Positions 8,545 through 18,018 of a stretch of 64,000 nucleotides of DNA are shown here, one piece after another (position 1 is the first letter of the stretch; each line of letters starts with the position of its first letter). The stretch lies in assembly GCF_900177405.1 (NCBI RefSeq), contig NZ_LT840185.1:921501-985500 (forward strand), written 5' to 3'. The DNA comes from Allosphingosinicella indica. Lineage in GTDB: Bacteria > Pseudomonadota > Alphaproteobacteria > Sphingomonadales > Sphingomonadaceae. The notes under the pieces are model-generated. The model saw only the letters and a list, made by a program, of their open reading frames with translations. It did no database searches and was not told the DNA's origin. A program made the translations under genes and the position numbers.

Positions 8545-11500
8545 CTAATATTCCTTGCGGTAGCGGATGCTCGCGCTCGAACTGCCCTGCGATCCTGCCT
8601 GCGAGAGCAGGCTGAGCGACTTGGACAGTGCGATCTCGAGCTGCGTGGCGGTGAAGCCGCGGGCGTCGGTGATGACCTCGATATAGATGTCGTTGCTGAC
8701 GTAAAAGCCCGCCGCGACCGCGGTGCCGCGGCCGGTCGCCTCGTCCGCGCCGAGCACGCGCAGGCGATCGACACCGGTGGCCGAGCGCAGCTTGCCGAGC
8801 GGGTTGAGCCCGCCACCGCCGCCGCGCAGCGCGTTGAGCGACGATCCGAGCTGGACGACCTGCAGCGCCGAGAGCTGCGTGACCGGCCCGCCGAACAACA
8901 GCCGCGACAGGATCTCGTCCTGCGGCAACGCGGGCGAGGAGCTGAACACGATCTGCGGATTGGTGCCGGTGCCCGTGATGTTGATCGTGATCGCGACATT
9001 GTCGACCTCGGTCGTCGCCGCGATGCGGATCCGCGGGTTGATCGGCGTCGATCCGGTGAAGGCAACCTCGCCCTGCGTCAGCTCGAAGCGGTTGCCGGCG
9101 AAGCTATAGGTGCCGCGGATGAGATCGGCGGTGCCGACCACGACGGGCGCATTGCTGGTGCCGCGGACGCGCAGATCGGTCGACCATTCCGATTCCAGCC
9201 CCATGCCGCTGACGAACACCTCATTGTCCGCGCGGACGCGCAGATCCAGGTTCCAGATGCTCGGCGCCGCCGGACGGGCGTTGGCCTGCTCACCCGGCCG
9301 TGGCAGCGGATCACCCTTGCGGCGGACCCCCTCCAGCTCGGCGATCTCCGCTGCACCCTGGCGGACGATCTCGTAGCGGACCTCAGGCAGTTGCAGATCG
9401 CCGCTGATCAGCGCGGGCTGGTTGGGTCCGTTGCTGATCGCGATATTGCCGGTGGCGGTGGCGCCGATCGCGTCGCTCCGCGCCAGCCGCGCGCGATCGA
9501 GCTGCACGCGGATGTCGATCGGGAAGCCGGCATCGGCGGCAAGGCCGACACTGCCGCGCCCGCTGATCGTCCCCTCGCCCGCGCGGCCGTTGAATTGCGT
9601 GATCTCGAACCGCGACTGGGTGAAGCGACCCTGGAGCGCGATATTGGTGATGCGCGTGCCATAGGTTTCATCGACGAAGGTCAGCGCATTGGCGCGCAGG
9701 ATGCCGTTCAGTTGCGGCGCCTGGACGCGGCCGCCGAAATCGGCGGCGATGGCGATCGGGCCGGAGAGCTGGCGCCCGGCGATGCCGCTCAGCGACCACA
9801 GTACTTCCGCCGGACCGTTGTAGCGGATGCCGCCAGTCAGCGGCGAAGCGAGCAGCCGCTCGCTCCAGCTTCCCGCCGCCGCGGAAAGCGGCTGGAGCCG
9901 CGCCTGCAGCCGCCCGATCACCGCGCCGCCGCGCCGCCGGATGACGGCATTGGCGAGCCCACCGTCGGGGCTCAACTGTCCGGCGAGCGCGATGTCGACC
10001 GGCGCCGAGAGCGTGGCGACGCCCGCGCGGGTGAAACCGGTGATGTTGAGCCGTGCGTCGGCGCGCGGGAATGCGGTGGACGAGGCCTGCGCGAAATCGA
10101 GCGTGCCGCTCGCCTTGCCGCCGATGCCGAGTGCCGGCGAGAAGGCGTTGACGATCGACAGATCGAGATTGTCGATGCGGCTGCGCAGCGTCAGCCCGTC
10201 GCCGTAGCGGCCGGCGACCAGCACGCGGCCCTGCGGGAAGACGATCGCGGTGGGCGACAGCACCCAATCGCGCCCGTCGCGGCGGATGTCGGCGGGACGC
10301 TGGAGCCGGAAGGCGAGGTTGTTGACGCTGCCCTGCATGGCAGCGCGAATATGATCGGGCGTGATGTCCGCATTGGCGGCGATGCGGAACGGAACGCCGC
10401 TGGTGCCGTCGGCGGTGAGCTGAAGCTTCCCGCGTCCGCCGCGATAGTCGATCTTCGCGCGTGCGGTGCGGATCAGCGTCTGATCGCGGCGCACGCCGGC
10501 GAATTGCGCGTCGCCCGTGATCGCGGGGCCTTGCGGGTAGAGGATGGCGGTGGCGCGGACGATCGCGCGCTGGATGAGGATCGGCGGCTCGGACGGGATG
10601 CTGGCGCCATTGGCGGTGGCGGCGATGTCGGCGCGCTGGTTGGCGCCTTCGGCGCTCAGCCGCACGGTGCCGTTCAGCCCCGATCCGCTCAGCGTCAGCG
10701 TGCCCGAAAACGGCCCGGCGGGCGTCTGGACGATGCGTCCGGCGAAGTTGAGGCCCGCGATCGTTACGCGATTGACCTGCACGGTCAGCGGGCCGCGGCC
10801 CGACAGCACCACCACATCGGCCGAGAACGGCCCGTAGTCGGACTCGCCCGTCGCGGTGATCGCATAGCCTTCGGCAGTGGCGCGCACGCGTGCCTGGACG
10901 CCGCGCAACCCGATGCCGAGGCCTGGTCGCTCGGCGCGAAGATCGATCTGCGGACGCTCCGCCGTGCCGGTGATGACCACCGACAGCGGCCCGTATTCCG
11001 CCGATACCGCGCTGGCGCGGAGCGCAATGCGGCCGTCGGGATTGTAGCGACCGCTGCCCGAGAGGATGCGGAACCGCGGCGCCGTCATCCGCACCGAATC
11101 GATGAAGAAGGTGCCGCCCGAGTTCATCCTTATGCCGACCGAACCCACCGCATTGCCGCCGAGGAAATCGCGCGCCGATGCATTATCGATCCGGCGCGTG
11201 CGGAAGGCGACGCGGCCCTTCAGCCCGAAACCATCGCCCTCGGTGACGATGTCGATGTTCGAATCGAGATCGAGGAGGCCAACGCCTTCGACCAGATAAT
11301 TGTTGATCCGGCCCTGAATGCCGGCGCGGTACATGCCCTTCGCGAGATCGGCGACGATCACCGCCGTGGCGTTGATCCGGTCCGACCGGATCTTGAGATT
11401 GTCCGACAGAACCGTTGTGCCGCTGATCGCGAACGATCCATCGATCGCGACATTGGTGGCGAGGCTGCCGACCGCCGGGTTCAAGCCGGTGATGCGGCGG

Positions 11501-12762
11501 GCGCGAGCCGAGACCGGAATGGTGATCCGGTCGGCATCGACGCGAGCGCGGCCCTGTGCACGTAGCCCCTCGACAATGGTCGTGTCGAAGCCGAGCGCGC
11601 TCGCTTGGAGATCATAAGCGACGACCGGCGTTCCGAACGGCCCGTCGAGCAAAAGCGCGATGCGCACGTCGCGGCCATTGAGATTTGGGGCGATCGCGCC
11701 GGGCTTCAGCAGGCGCGCGGCAACGCGCACGCCCGAGAAGCGGCTCTCGCCGAGATCGACCATGCCCTCGGCCGCCACCGCCAGAGCATCGGACTGAAGG
11801 CGCAGCTTGGTATCGGCGCGGCGTTGATCGAATATGCTGGTGAGATCGAGGCGGACGACCGGCTCGACGAGGCGGCGGACCGACCCCTCTTCGAACATCA
11901 GCCCCGGCCGCAGCGGACCGGAGACGCGGAACGTGCCGTTCTGCGCGGCGATCGCGAGGTTCGCCATCGCCGCGCCGCCCAGCGTCGCCTGCGCGCGGCC
12001 GCGCCAGTCGGACCAGCGCCCCTGCCCCTCGACGCGCGCGGCGAAGGGCTGATCGAACCCGGCCACGCGCGCGACGAAGCCGCCCGCCGGCGCATCGAGC
12101 CGCGCGGCGATCGCCAGCCTGTCCTGCTCGGGCACCGCATCGAGCCGCAGCACGAAGCGGTCGCCGCCCGGCATCCCCGGCGCGGCGATGGTCGCGGCAT
12201 TGGCAGCGATCTCGGCGCGGCCGTCGGCGATCTTCGCGCGACCATCCATGGTGAGCAGGTGGCGCTGGCCGGTGACCGCGGGGCCGATCAGCAGCCGCCC
12301 GACCTGCAGACGCCCGACGTCGACATCGATATCGGGGAGCAGCGGCGCGTCGGGATCCTCGCTCGGGTTGAGTTCCGGCAGCCGCGCCAGCGTCGCGCTC
12401 GGCACGGCAAGCGAGCGGATGTCGATATGGTTGGAGAGATAGGCGAACGGCCGCCAATCGACTTCCGCGACGGGCGCCTCGAAAAACACACCGCGATTGT
12501 CGGCCAGCCGCAGGTCGCGGATCGTCATCTTGCCGTAGACCGATCCGTCGATCCGCCCGATCCGGATGTCGAGGCCCGATGCCAGCTCCAGCTTGTTGAT
12601 CTGATCGACCACGAAGCGGCGGCCGGGATCGGTGTTGAGCCCAGCGAAGATCGCGGCGAGGAAAAGCAGCACGCCGAGCACGGCGATGCCCGCCCATTTG
12701 GCGATCGTCCACCCGCGGCCTCGGCGCGGCGCCTCCTCCGCCAGCTCGACCTCGTCGGCCAT
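8545..12762 (-). CDS. tamB: Translocation and assembly module protein TamB
   Basis: Inner-membrane-anchored periplasmic protein of 1405 residues. A single signal anchor lies near the N-terminus (about 20-44, 'KWAGIAVLGVLLFLAAIFAG'), followed by an AsmA-like start and a very long, repetitive beta-rich body typical of TamB, with the conserved DUF490 domain at the C-terminus ('GTYSFAGNRFELTQGEV', 'PRIRIAATTEVDNVAITI', 'LPQDEILSRLLFGG'). TamB spans the periplasm and works with TamA in outer-membrane protein insertion and, in the AsmA-like family, in lipid transfer. Its ATG shares one base with the tamA stop (TGATG), so the two are translationally coupled. The length is in the normal range for alphaproteobacterial TamB. 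Confidence 0.95.
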   Translation of the reverse strand: MADEVELAEEAPRRGRGWTIAKWAGIAVLGVLLFLAAIFAGLNTDPGRRFVVDQINKLELASGLDIRIGRIDGSVYGKMTIRDLRLADNRGVFFEAPVAEVDWRPFAYLSNHIDIRSLAVPSATLARLPELNPSEDPDAPLLPDIDVDVGRLQVGRLLIGPAVTGQRHLLTMDGRAKIADGRAEIAANAATIAAPGMPGGDRFVLRLDAVPEQDRLAIAARLDAPAGGFVARVAGFDQPFAARVEGQGRWSDWRGRAQATLGGAAMANLAIAAQNGTFRVSGPLRPGLMFEEGSVRRLVEPVVRLDLTSIFDQRRADTKLRLQSDALAVAAEGMVDLGESRFSGVRVAARLLKPGAIAPNLNGRDVRIALLLDGPFGTPVVAYDLQASALGFDTTIVEGLRAQGRARVDADRITIPVSARARRITGLNPAVGSLATNVAIDGSFAISGTTVLSDNLKIRSDRINATAVIVADLAKGMYRAGIQGRINNYLVEGVGLLDLDSNIDIVTEGDGFGLKGRVAFRTRRIDNASARDFLGGNAVGSVGIRMNSGGTFFIDSVRMTAPRFRILSGSGRYNPDGRIALRASAVSAEYGPLSVVITGTAERPQIDLRAERPGLGIGLRGVQARVRATAEGYAITATGESDYGPFSADVVVLSGRGPLTVQVNRVTIAGLNFAGRIVQTPAGPFSGTLTLSGSGLNGTVRLSAEGANQRADIAATANGASIPSEPPILIQRAIVRATAILYPQGPAITGDAQFAGVRRDQTLIRTARAKIDYRGGRGKLQLTADGTSGVPFRIAANADITPDHIRAAMQGSVNNLAFRLQRPADIRRDGRDWVLSPTAIVFPQGRVLVAGRYGDGLTLRSRIDNLDLSIVNAFSPALGIGGKASGTLDFAQASSTAFPRADARLNITGFTRAGVATLSAPVDIALAGQLSPDGGLANAVIRRRGGAVIGRLQARLQPLSAAAGSWSERLLASPLTGGIRYNGPAEVLWSLSGIAGRQLSGPIAIAADFGGRVQAPQLNGILRANALTFVDETYGTRITNIALQGRFTQSRFEITQFNGRAGEGTISGRGSVGLAADAGFPIDIRVQLDRARLARSDAIGATATGNIAISNGPNQPALISGDLQLPEVRYEIVRQGAAEIAELEGVRRKGDPLPRPGEQANARPAAPSIWNLDLRVRADNEVFVSGMGLESEWSTDLRVRGTSNAPVVVGTADLIRGTYSFAGNRFELTQGEVAFTGSTPINPRIRIAATTEVDNVAITINITGTGTNPQIVFSSSPALPQDEILSRLLFGGPVTQLSALQVVQLGSSLNALRGGGGGLNPLGKLRSATGVDRLRVLGADEATGRGTAVAAGFYVSNDIYIEVITDARGFTATQLEIALSKSLSLLSQAGSQGSSSASIRYRKEY

Positions 12763-14840
12763 CAGAAGGCCTGCCCGATCGAGATGTAGACGGCGAACTT
12801 CGATTCGCCCGGCTGGCGATCGATCGGCATCGCGACGTCGAGGCGCATCGGCCCGAAATTGGTGTAGAAACGCCCGCCGACGCCAACGCCGTAGCGCAGG
12901 TTCGAGAATTGCGGCAGCGCGCTGGAATAGACCTGGCCCGCATCGACGAAGCCGACCACGCCGTAATTGCCGAAGCGATAGCGCGCCTCGAGCGCGAACT
13001 CGTTGAGGCTGCGCCCGCCGATCGGATTGTTGTCGAGATCCTTGGGGCCGAGCTCCTGATAGCCGAAGCCGCGCACCGATCCGCCGCCGCCCGCATAGAG
13101 GCGCCGCGAGGGTGCGAGATCGTCGCGGTCGATGCCGCTGATCGAGCCGAACCGGACGCGCCCGGCCAACACGATGCTGTCGCTCGCCGGGAAATAGGCG
13201 CTGCCCTCGATGAGGTTGCGGACATAGGGCCGCGTGCCGTCGTTCAGCGACACTTCCGGATTGACACGGCCGAGCAGGCGGAAGCCCTTGGTCGGATCGA
13301 GCAGGCTGTCCGACGCATCATAGCCGAGCTGGCCGGTCAGGCCGCCGATGAAATAGGTCTGCCGCTCGCGAGCCAGCAGGCCGGTGTCGAACGCATTCTC
13401 GTTGGTCGCGATGAGCTCGGCGCCATAGGCCCAGGTCCAGCGCTTCTGCCAGATCGGCGTGGATTCGCGCGAGATGAGCCCATTCAGCCGCGCGGTGTAG
13501 CCGGTGTAGGCGGGATAATCGCGGCGGCCTGCTTCCAGATTGACCACCACCGTCCGGTCGCGCTTGCCGGCGTTCGAGCGGCGGAAGGTGGCGCGTGCGG
13601 ACTGCTCCTGGGTGCCGGCGATCGCGCCGAAGCGGAGCGCGCCTTCGGGCGGAAACAGATTGCGATGCTCCCAAGCGCCCTCGACGCGGAAGCCCTCGCC
13701 CGTGGCATAGCCGGCGGTCGCGGTCAGAGCGCGCGGCGGCCCGGCATCCTGGCGGACGAGGATATTGACATATTCGGTGCCGTCCTCGGCCTGCTCGCCG
13801 GTGCGGACCGGCTCGGCCGAGACGCTGCTGAAGAGACTGGTCGCGACCATCGCCTCGCGCAGATCGTCGACCTTGCGGCTGTCGTAGAGATCGCCGCGCT
13901 CGAAGCGGGACAGGACGCCGACATGCTCGGCATCGAACGCGAGATCGCCTTCCGTCGTGAACCCGCCGAAGCGCGCGCGCGGGCCGGGATCGACGGGCAG
14001 CGTATAATCGCCGATGTGGGTGACCGGATCGAGCAGCACATCGCGCTGGCCGATCTGGGTGAAGGGATAGCCCTGCTGCGGCAGCTTGAGCGCGACATTC
14101 GCTTCGGCGCCTTCGACCTCGGCGGCGACGATCGGCGATCCGGTCTTGAGCGGCAGCGCCTCGCGCGCCAGGCCGGGCGGCACCGTCTCCGGACCGGTGA
14201 CCGCAATCTCTCCGAGATTGTATCGCTCGCCTGGCGCGGCGGTGACGGTGACGCGAAGCTGGCCGGGCTGATCGGGCAATTGCTCGATCGCGACGACGGC
14301 GGTGCCGTCATAATAGCCCTCGGAACGCAGCAGCCGGACGGCGAGCGCCTCGTCCTCGCGTGCGCGCGCGGCGACCATCGCGCCGTTGGTTGCCTTGTTG
14401 TCACCCTGCTCCAGCGCCGAAAGATCGCGGAAGCGGCCCTGAAGCCCGACATCCTTCAGCCCCTCGATGGCGAGCGTATAGCGGACGGGCGGCGCTTCCT
14501 CGCTGTCCTCGGGGCTCGCCTCGGGCGTGGTGACGTCGAAGGTCGCGAGCGGCGGCAGCGGCTCGGCGAGCGCCGGATCGAGCGGGACGACGGGCGGCTG
14601 CGGCAGCGCGACATCGGGTGCGGCATCCGTGGCGGGCGGCAGACCGGCGTCGAAATTCTCGATCGGCTCCAGCGGAGCGCCAAGCTCCGCGTCGAGCGGC
14701 GGCAGCGCTGCCTCGAACTCCCTGTCCGAGACGATCGGCGCGTCGGTTTCCGGCGGATCGGCAGGCAGGGCAGCGGCAGCGCTGGCGGCGAGCGCAAGCA
14801 TGCTGACCGCGATCGCCAATGTCGACTTTCTGCCCGCCAA
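12762..14840 (-). CDS. tamA: Outer-membrane assembly protein TamA (BamA/Omp85 family)
   Basis: Outer-membrane protein of about 692 residues. A signal peptide ('TLAIAVSMLALAASAAAALP') is followed by an acidic, proline-rich linker (about 25-130), then three POTRA-like repeats (about 130-360) and a 16-stranded Omp85 barrel ending in the aromatic residue of 'YISIGQAF'. The barrel carries a 'RRLYAGGGGSVRGFGYQ' segment (about 595-611), matching the Omp85 VRGF motif. I chose TTG at 14840, preceded by AGGCGGGA; TTG at 14879 would give 705 residues with no obvious ribosome site. It lies downstream of the CHAT gene in the same direction and just before tamB, so it could share transcripts with the two-partner secretion genes. 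The extended acidic linker is unusual. Confidence 0.92.
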   Translation of the reverse strand: MAGRKSTLAIAVSMLALAASAAAALPADPPETDAPIVSDREFEAALPPLDAELGAPLEPIENFDAGLPPATDAAPDVALPQPPVVPLDPALAEPLPPLATFDVTTPEASPEDSEEAPPVRYTLAIEGLKDVGLQGRFRDLSALEQGDNKATNGAMVAARAREDEALAVRLLRSEGYYDGTAVVAIEQLPDQPGQLRVTVTAAPGERYNLGEIAVTGPETVPPGLAREALPLKTGSPIVAAEVEGAEANVALKLPQQGYPFTQIGQRDVLLDPVTHIGDYTLPVDPGPRARFGGFTTEGDLAFDAEHVGVLSRFERGDLYDSRKVDDLREAMVATSLFSSVSAEPVRTGEQAEDGTEYVNILVRQDAGPPRALTATAGYATGEGFRVEGAWEHRNLFPPEGALRFGAIAGTQEQSARATFRRSNAGKRDRTVVVNLEAGRRDYPAYTGYTARLNGLISRESTPIWQKRWTWAYGAELIATNENAFDTGLLARERQTYFIGGLTGQLGYDASDSLLDPTKGFRLLGRVNPEVSLNDGTRPYVRNLIEGSAYFPASDSIVLAGRVRFGSISGIDRDDLAPSRRLYAGGGGSVRGFGYQELGPKDLDNNPIGGRSLNEFALEARYRFGNYGVVGFVDAGQVYSSALPQFSNLRYGVGVGGRFYTNFGPMRLDVAMPIDRQPGESKFAVYISIGQAF

Positions 14841-14910
14841 AATCTGGTCCCGCCTGCTGACGGGACCAGCCTTGGCCAAAAGGCCGCGGGATTGAAAGGC
14901 TTAAGCGCCC

Positions 14911-17900
14911 CTAGTTGCCGGACTGGCTTTCGGAGTGCGACCTATCGGCAACAGCAGTATCCCCCGCGGCGATGACCGGCGCGGCGCCGTCGCCGATGAT
15001 CGCGAAGCCCGACCAGTAGTAGGGATGCGACGTTTCCGGCGTCTTCATCAACTCGTCCTGCGCCATGCGCAGCGCCGTCGCAGTCGGCGTTCCGGCCGGT
15101 GCGGTGAAGAGGCCGGAGATCAGCCGCTTGGTCGCATCATAATCGTCTGGCACCGGCCAGTGGCTGGCGACGACCGAGCGGCCGCCCGCGCCCACGAAGG
15201 CGCGCACGAGCCCGTCGAGCGCCTGATCGCCGCCCGTCGTTACGCCCGCCTCGCGCGTCGCCGCCACCGTCGCCTTGCCCGCAGTGTCGCAGGCCGAAAG
15301 GATGACGAGATCGGCGTCGAGCTTAAGATCGAAGATTTCTGCGAAAGTGAGGAGGCCGTCCGAATCCTGATCGCCGAACGAGGTCATCAGCGCCGGCCGC
15401 GCCGGGCATTCGGCGCGCGGCGCGGTGACGAGACCGTGCGTCGCGAAATGCATGATGCGATATTGCGACAGATCGCCGCGCTCCTTGATCGCGGTGTCGG
15501 TGAAGGCATCGCCCGTCACCACCTGCGCGTCGCCCTCGCGGCGCGACTGGCCAATGATGTTACTGGCGGTGACCAGCTCTTCCGACGAGATCGGCCGGCC
15601 CCATTCGGCGAGCGACCAGTCGCAGCTATCGGATTCGCCGAGCAGGCTGCGCGTCGCCGCCTGGCTCACCCGCTCGCCGCTCGGCACGGCATTCTGGCCG
15701 AAGCCGATATAGTCGTTGGACGCAGCCGAGCGGCGCACCTGCCGCACGTCGCGGAAGGCGCGCGCGGACACCGCGGTGCTGACGTCGCGATCACGGCCCA
15801 GCCAGGCGACATCGGTGAAATCGAAGCCGTCGTCGCCGGGGCGGCGCGCCTTGGCGAGATAGGCATCGACCCCGGCCTGCTCCATGACGAGAAGGTTCGC
15901 GGGCAGCCGCAGCATCGCGCCGTCCGGCTCGAACACCAGGTGGCGCACCGATGCCATCTCGCCCGCGACCGGGCCGAACAACTGGCCGTACATCCTGTGC
16001 GAAAGCGCGACGTCGAACGGATAGGTCACCATCTGGCCATTCTCGACGGTCGAGATGGTGTTGCGGATGCCATCGACCTCTTTCTCGAGATCGGCCGGCC
16101 GCGCGGCGATGCGGAAGGCGCGCGCCGAATTCGGCGTCGCGAGGATGGCGTAAGCCGCGTCGCCCACCACCATCATCTTGTAATAGGCCTCGCCCTCGCG
16201 GAGCACCGACTGGAGATCGGACAGCGCCATCGCGCCGCCGGATACCACGCGATAGCGCGGGAATTCCGCCAGCTTCGCCTGCGTCGCGGTCTGGTCGCGC
16301 TTCATATTGCCGAGCTGCGTGCGCACCTCGTTCAGCCGCGCGACCTCGGCCGCGGTGGGCTGGGCGAGCGCGGCGAGGCGCAGGCTCTCGCCGCGCAACC
16401 GCTCGATGTCGCGGGTTAGGTTGACCGACTGGCGGAACATCCGCGCCGCCTCGTCGCTGCCGCCCGAAAGCTCGCGCGCCAGCACCGCCTGCGTCTGCGC
16501 GACGCCGGGGCGGACGAGCACCTGGCTCGCCTTGAACATGTCGGCCACCGCCGCCGGATCGTTCGACTGATCGGCGAGCAAGGCGAAATAGGGCGCGAGC
16601 GTGCGGCGCAGTGCCGGCGCGCTGTTGCCCGATTCGGCATTGGCATCGACGATCTGCTTGAACAGCGCCAGCGCCGGGCCAGTCTGGCCGGTGCGCTGAT
16701 AGAAGGACGCGAGCCGCGCCTGCGTATTCAGCAGCGTCGTCGAATTGGGATAATAATTGCCCATCAGCGCGGCGGCGGATTCGAGCCGCTGCTGCGCGCC
16801 AGCGGTATCGCCGCGTTCCTCAGCGATTGCGGCAAGCTCCATCATCATTTGAGCGCGGAGCCACACGGTCGAAGCGACCCGCCCGCCGCGCACCGCGGCG
16901 AGCTGCGCCTCGGCGCTTTCCAGCGCCTGCGCCGCATCGACAGGACGGTTGAGCAGGCGAAGCGCGGTGCCGCGCAGATATTGCGCCTGACCGTCGAGGA
17001 TCTGCGCCTTGTCCTCCGGCAGCAGCCCCGAGCCCGCGGCGGAAAGCTGTCGCGAGACCGAGCTGTCGGCGTTGAGCCGCGACGCGGTCTCGGCGTCGAT
17101 CACGAGTTCCGACAAGGCAGCGCCGCTGCGCGCCTCTTGTTGCGGCAGCCCGGCATCGAGCCGCGCCAGCGCCTGCGTCGGACGCCCCTGGTTGAGCAGG
17201 TGGATCGCCTGATAGTTGCGCAGCATCCGGCTCATCACCGGATCGCCGCCGGTCTGCGCCTCGGCCTCGCGGAACATCCGGTTGGCCTCGACATAATTGC
17301 CGAGATTCGATTGCTGGAGCGCCTGGTTTACCAGCGCTTCGGTGCGGCCCGCAGCACCACCGGCGAGCAGTGCGCCGAAGAATTCGGCGGATTCGGCATA
17401 ATTGCCGCTGTTGTTGCGGCGATAAGCCTCGGCGAGCGCGCGCTCGGGATCGAGCGTGCCGGCCTGCACGCGCGCGAACGCCGCTGGGTCACCGGCCTCG
17501 GTCGTCGCGATCGACACCTCGCCGTCCACCGGTGCGTCGGAGACGAGCGTGCGGAGACCGAGTTGCAGCGCGCTGTCGTAACCCGCCAAGCCTTCGGCGA
17601 CATAAAGCGTATTACCCTGGCGCACCGAATACACCCGGTAGCCCACGGCGACGTCGGTCATCGTGCAATTCTCGACCTGCGCCGAACCCAGCCCCTCGAT
17701 GCCGCCGGACTGCGCCGGCTGGCACTGCGTCGCGGCGCGCATGGCGGCGAGCCGCGCAGCAGGATCATCACCGCGGACGCGCAGCGCATAGAGCTGGCCG
17801 ACCGGCACCGCGGCGTCGCGGCAAGTGACGGCATAAGCGCGGTCGAACATATCCTTCAGCGCACGGCTCTGTGTCGCCGTTTGCGCGGAGCAGAGCACGC

Positions 17901-18018
17901 CCATGCCGCTGCCGATGCGGAAGCTGTCCTGCAGGCTGATCTGCTGCGCGGGCGCGGCGCCTGCGAAGGCGAATGGCGCCGCGAAAATCGCGGTGGCGAG
18001 AAGGCGGGTCTTCATCAT
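14911..18018 (-). CDS. Exported TPR-CHAT domain protein (caspase-like)
   Basis: Protein of 1035 residues with a Sec signal peptide ('MMKTRLLATAIFAAPFAFAGAAPA', cleaved near 25). Residues about 190-560 are helical TPR-like repeats. The C-terminal third is a CHAT domain, a clan CD caspase-like peptidase, with the catalytic His in 'MHFATHGLV' (His861) and Cys in 'VILSACDTAG' (Cys910), both intact. It is predicted to act in the periplasm or be exposed beyond it. Its start overlaps the stop of the TpsA gene (ATGATG/TGA), so the two are co-translated. By context it could process the TpsA exoprotein or its C-terminal anchor; that is inference. Some CHAT proteins are non-proteolytic scaffolds, but the dyad here is complete. 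Confidence 0.92.
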   Translation of the reverse strand: MMKTRLLATAIFAAPFAFAGAAPAQQISLQDSFRIGSGMGVLCSAQTATQSRALKDMFDRAYAVTCRDAAVPVGQLYALRVRGDDPAARLAAMRAATQCQPAQSGGIEGLGSAQVENCTMTDVAVGYRVYSVRQGNTLYVAEGLAGYDSALQLGLRTLVSDAPVDGEVSIATTEAGDPAAFARVQAGTLDPERALAEAYRRNNSGNYAESAEFFGALLAGGAAGRTEALVNQALQQSNLGNYVEANRMFREAEAQTGGDPVMSRMLRNYQAIHLLNQGRPTQALARLDAGLPQQEARSGAALSELVIDAETASRLNADSSVSRQLSAAGSGLLPEDKAQILDGQAQYLRGTALRLLNRPVDAAQALESAEAQLAAVRGGRVASTVWLRAQMMMELAAIAEERGDTAGAQQRLESAAALMGNYYPNSTTLLNTQARLASFYQRTGQTGPALALFKQIVDANAESGNSAPALRRTLAPYFALLADQSNDPAAVADMFKASQVLVRPGVAQTQAVLARELSGGSDEAARMFRQSVNLTRDIERLRGESLRLAALAQPTAAEVARLNEVRTQLGNMKRDQTATQAKLAEFPRYRVVSGGAMALSDLQSVLREGEAYYKMMVVGDAAYAILATPNSARAFRIAARPADLEKEVDGIRNTISTVENGQMVTYPFDVALSHRMYGQLFGPVAGEMASVRHLVFEPDGAMLRLPANLLVMEQAGVDAYLAKARRPGDDGFDFTDVAWLGRDRDVSTAVSARAFRDVRQVRRSAASNDYIGFGQNAVPSGERVSQAATRSLLGESDSCDWSLAEWGRPISSEELVTASNIIGQSRREGDAQVVTGDAFTDTAIKERGDLSQYRIMHFATHGLVTAPRAECPARPALMTSFGDQDSDGLLTFAEIFDLKLDADLVILSACDTAGKATVAATREAGVTTGGDQALDGLVRAFVGAGGRSVVASHWPVPDDYDATKRLISGLFTAPAGTPTATALRMAQDELMKTPETSHPYYWSGFAIIGDGAAPVIAAGDTAVADRSHSESQSGN

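Noticed and set aside
3682-11565. Long open frames on the plus strand opposite the oxoprolinase, amidohydrolase and tamB genes (such as 3682-5277, 5347-7053, 6983-8548 and 8482-11565)
   Set aside because: They are antisense shadows caused by very high GC. Their translations are rich in Arg, Ala, Asp and His without domain motifs, while the minus-strand genes have clear families.
14911-18018. CHAT gene as part of a CRISPR type III-E or gasdermin-type defence system
   Set aside because: It carries an export signal and TPR repeats, and neither effector, gasdermin nor cas genes are nearby.
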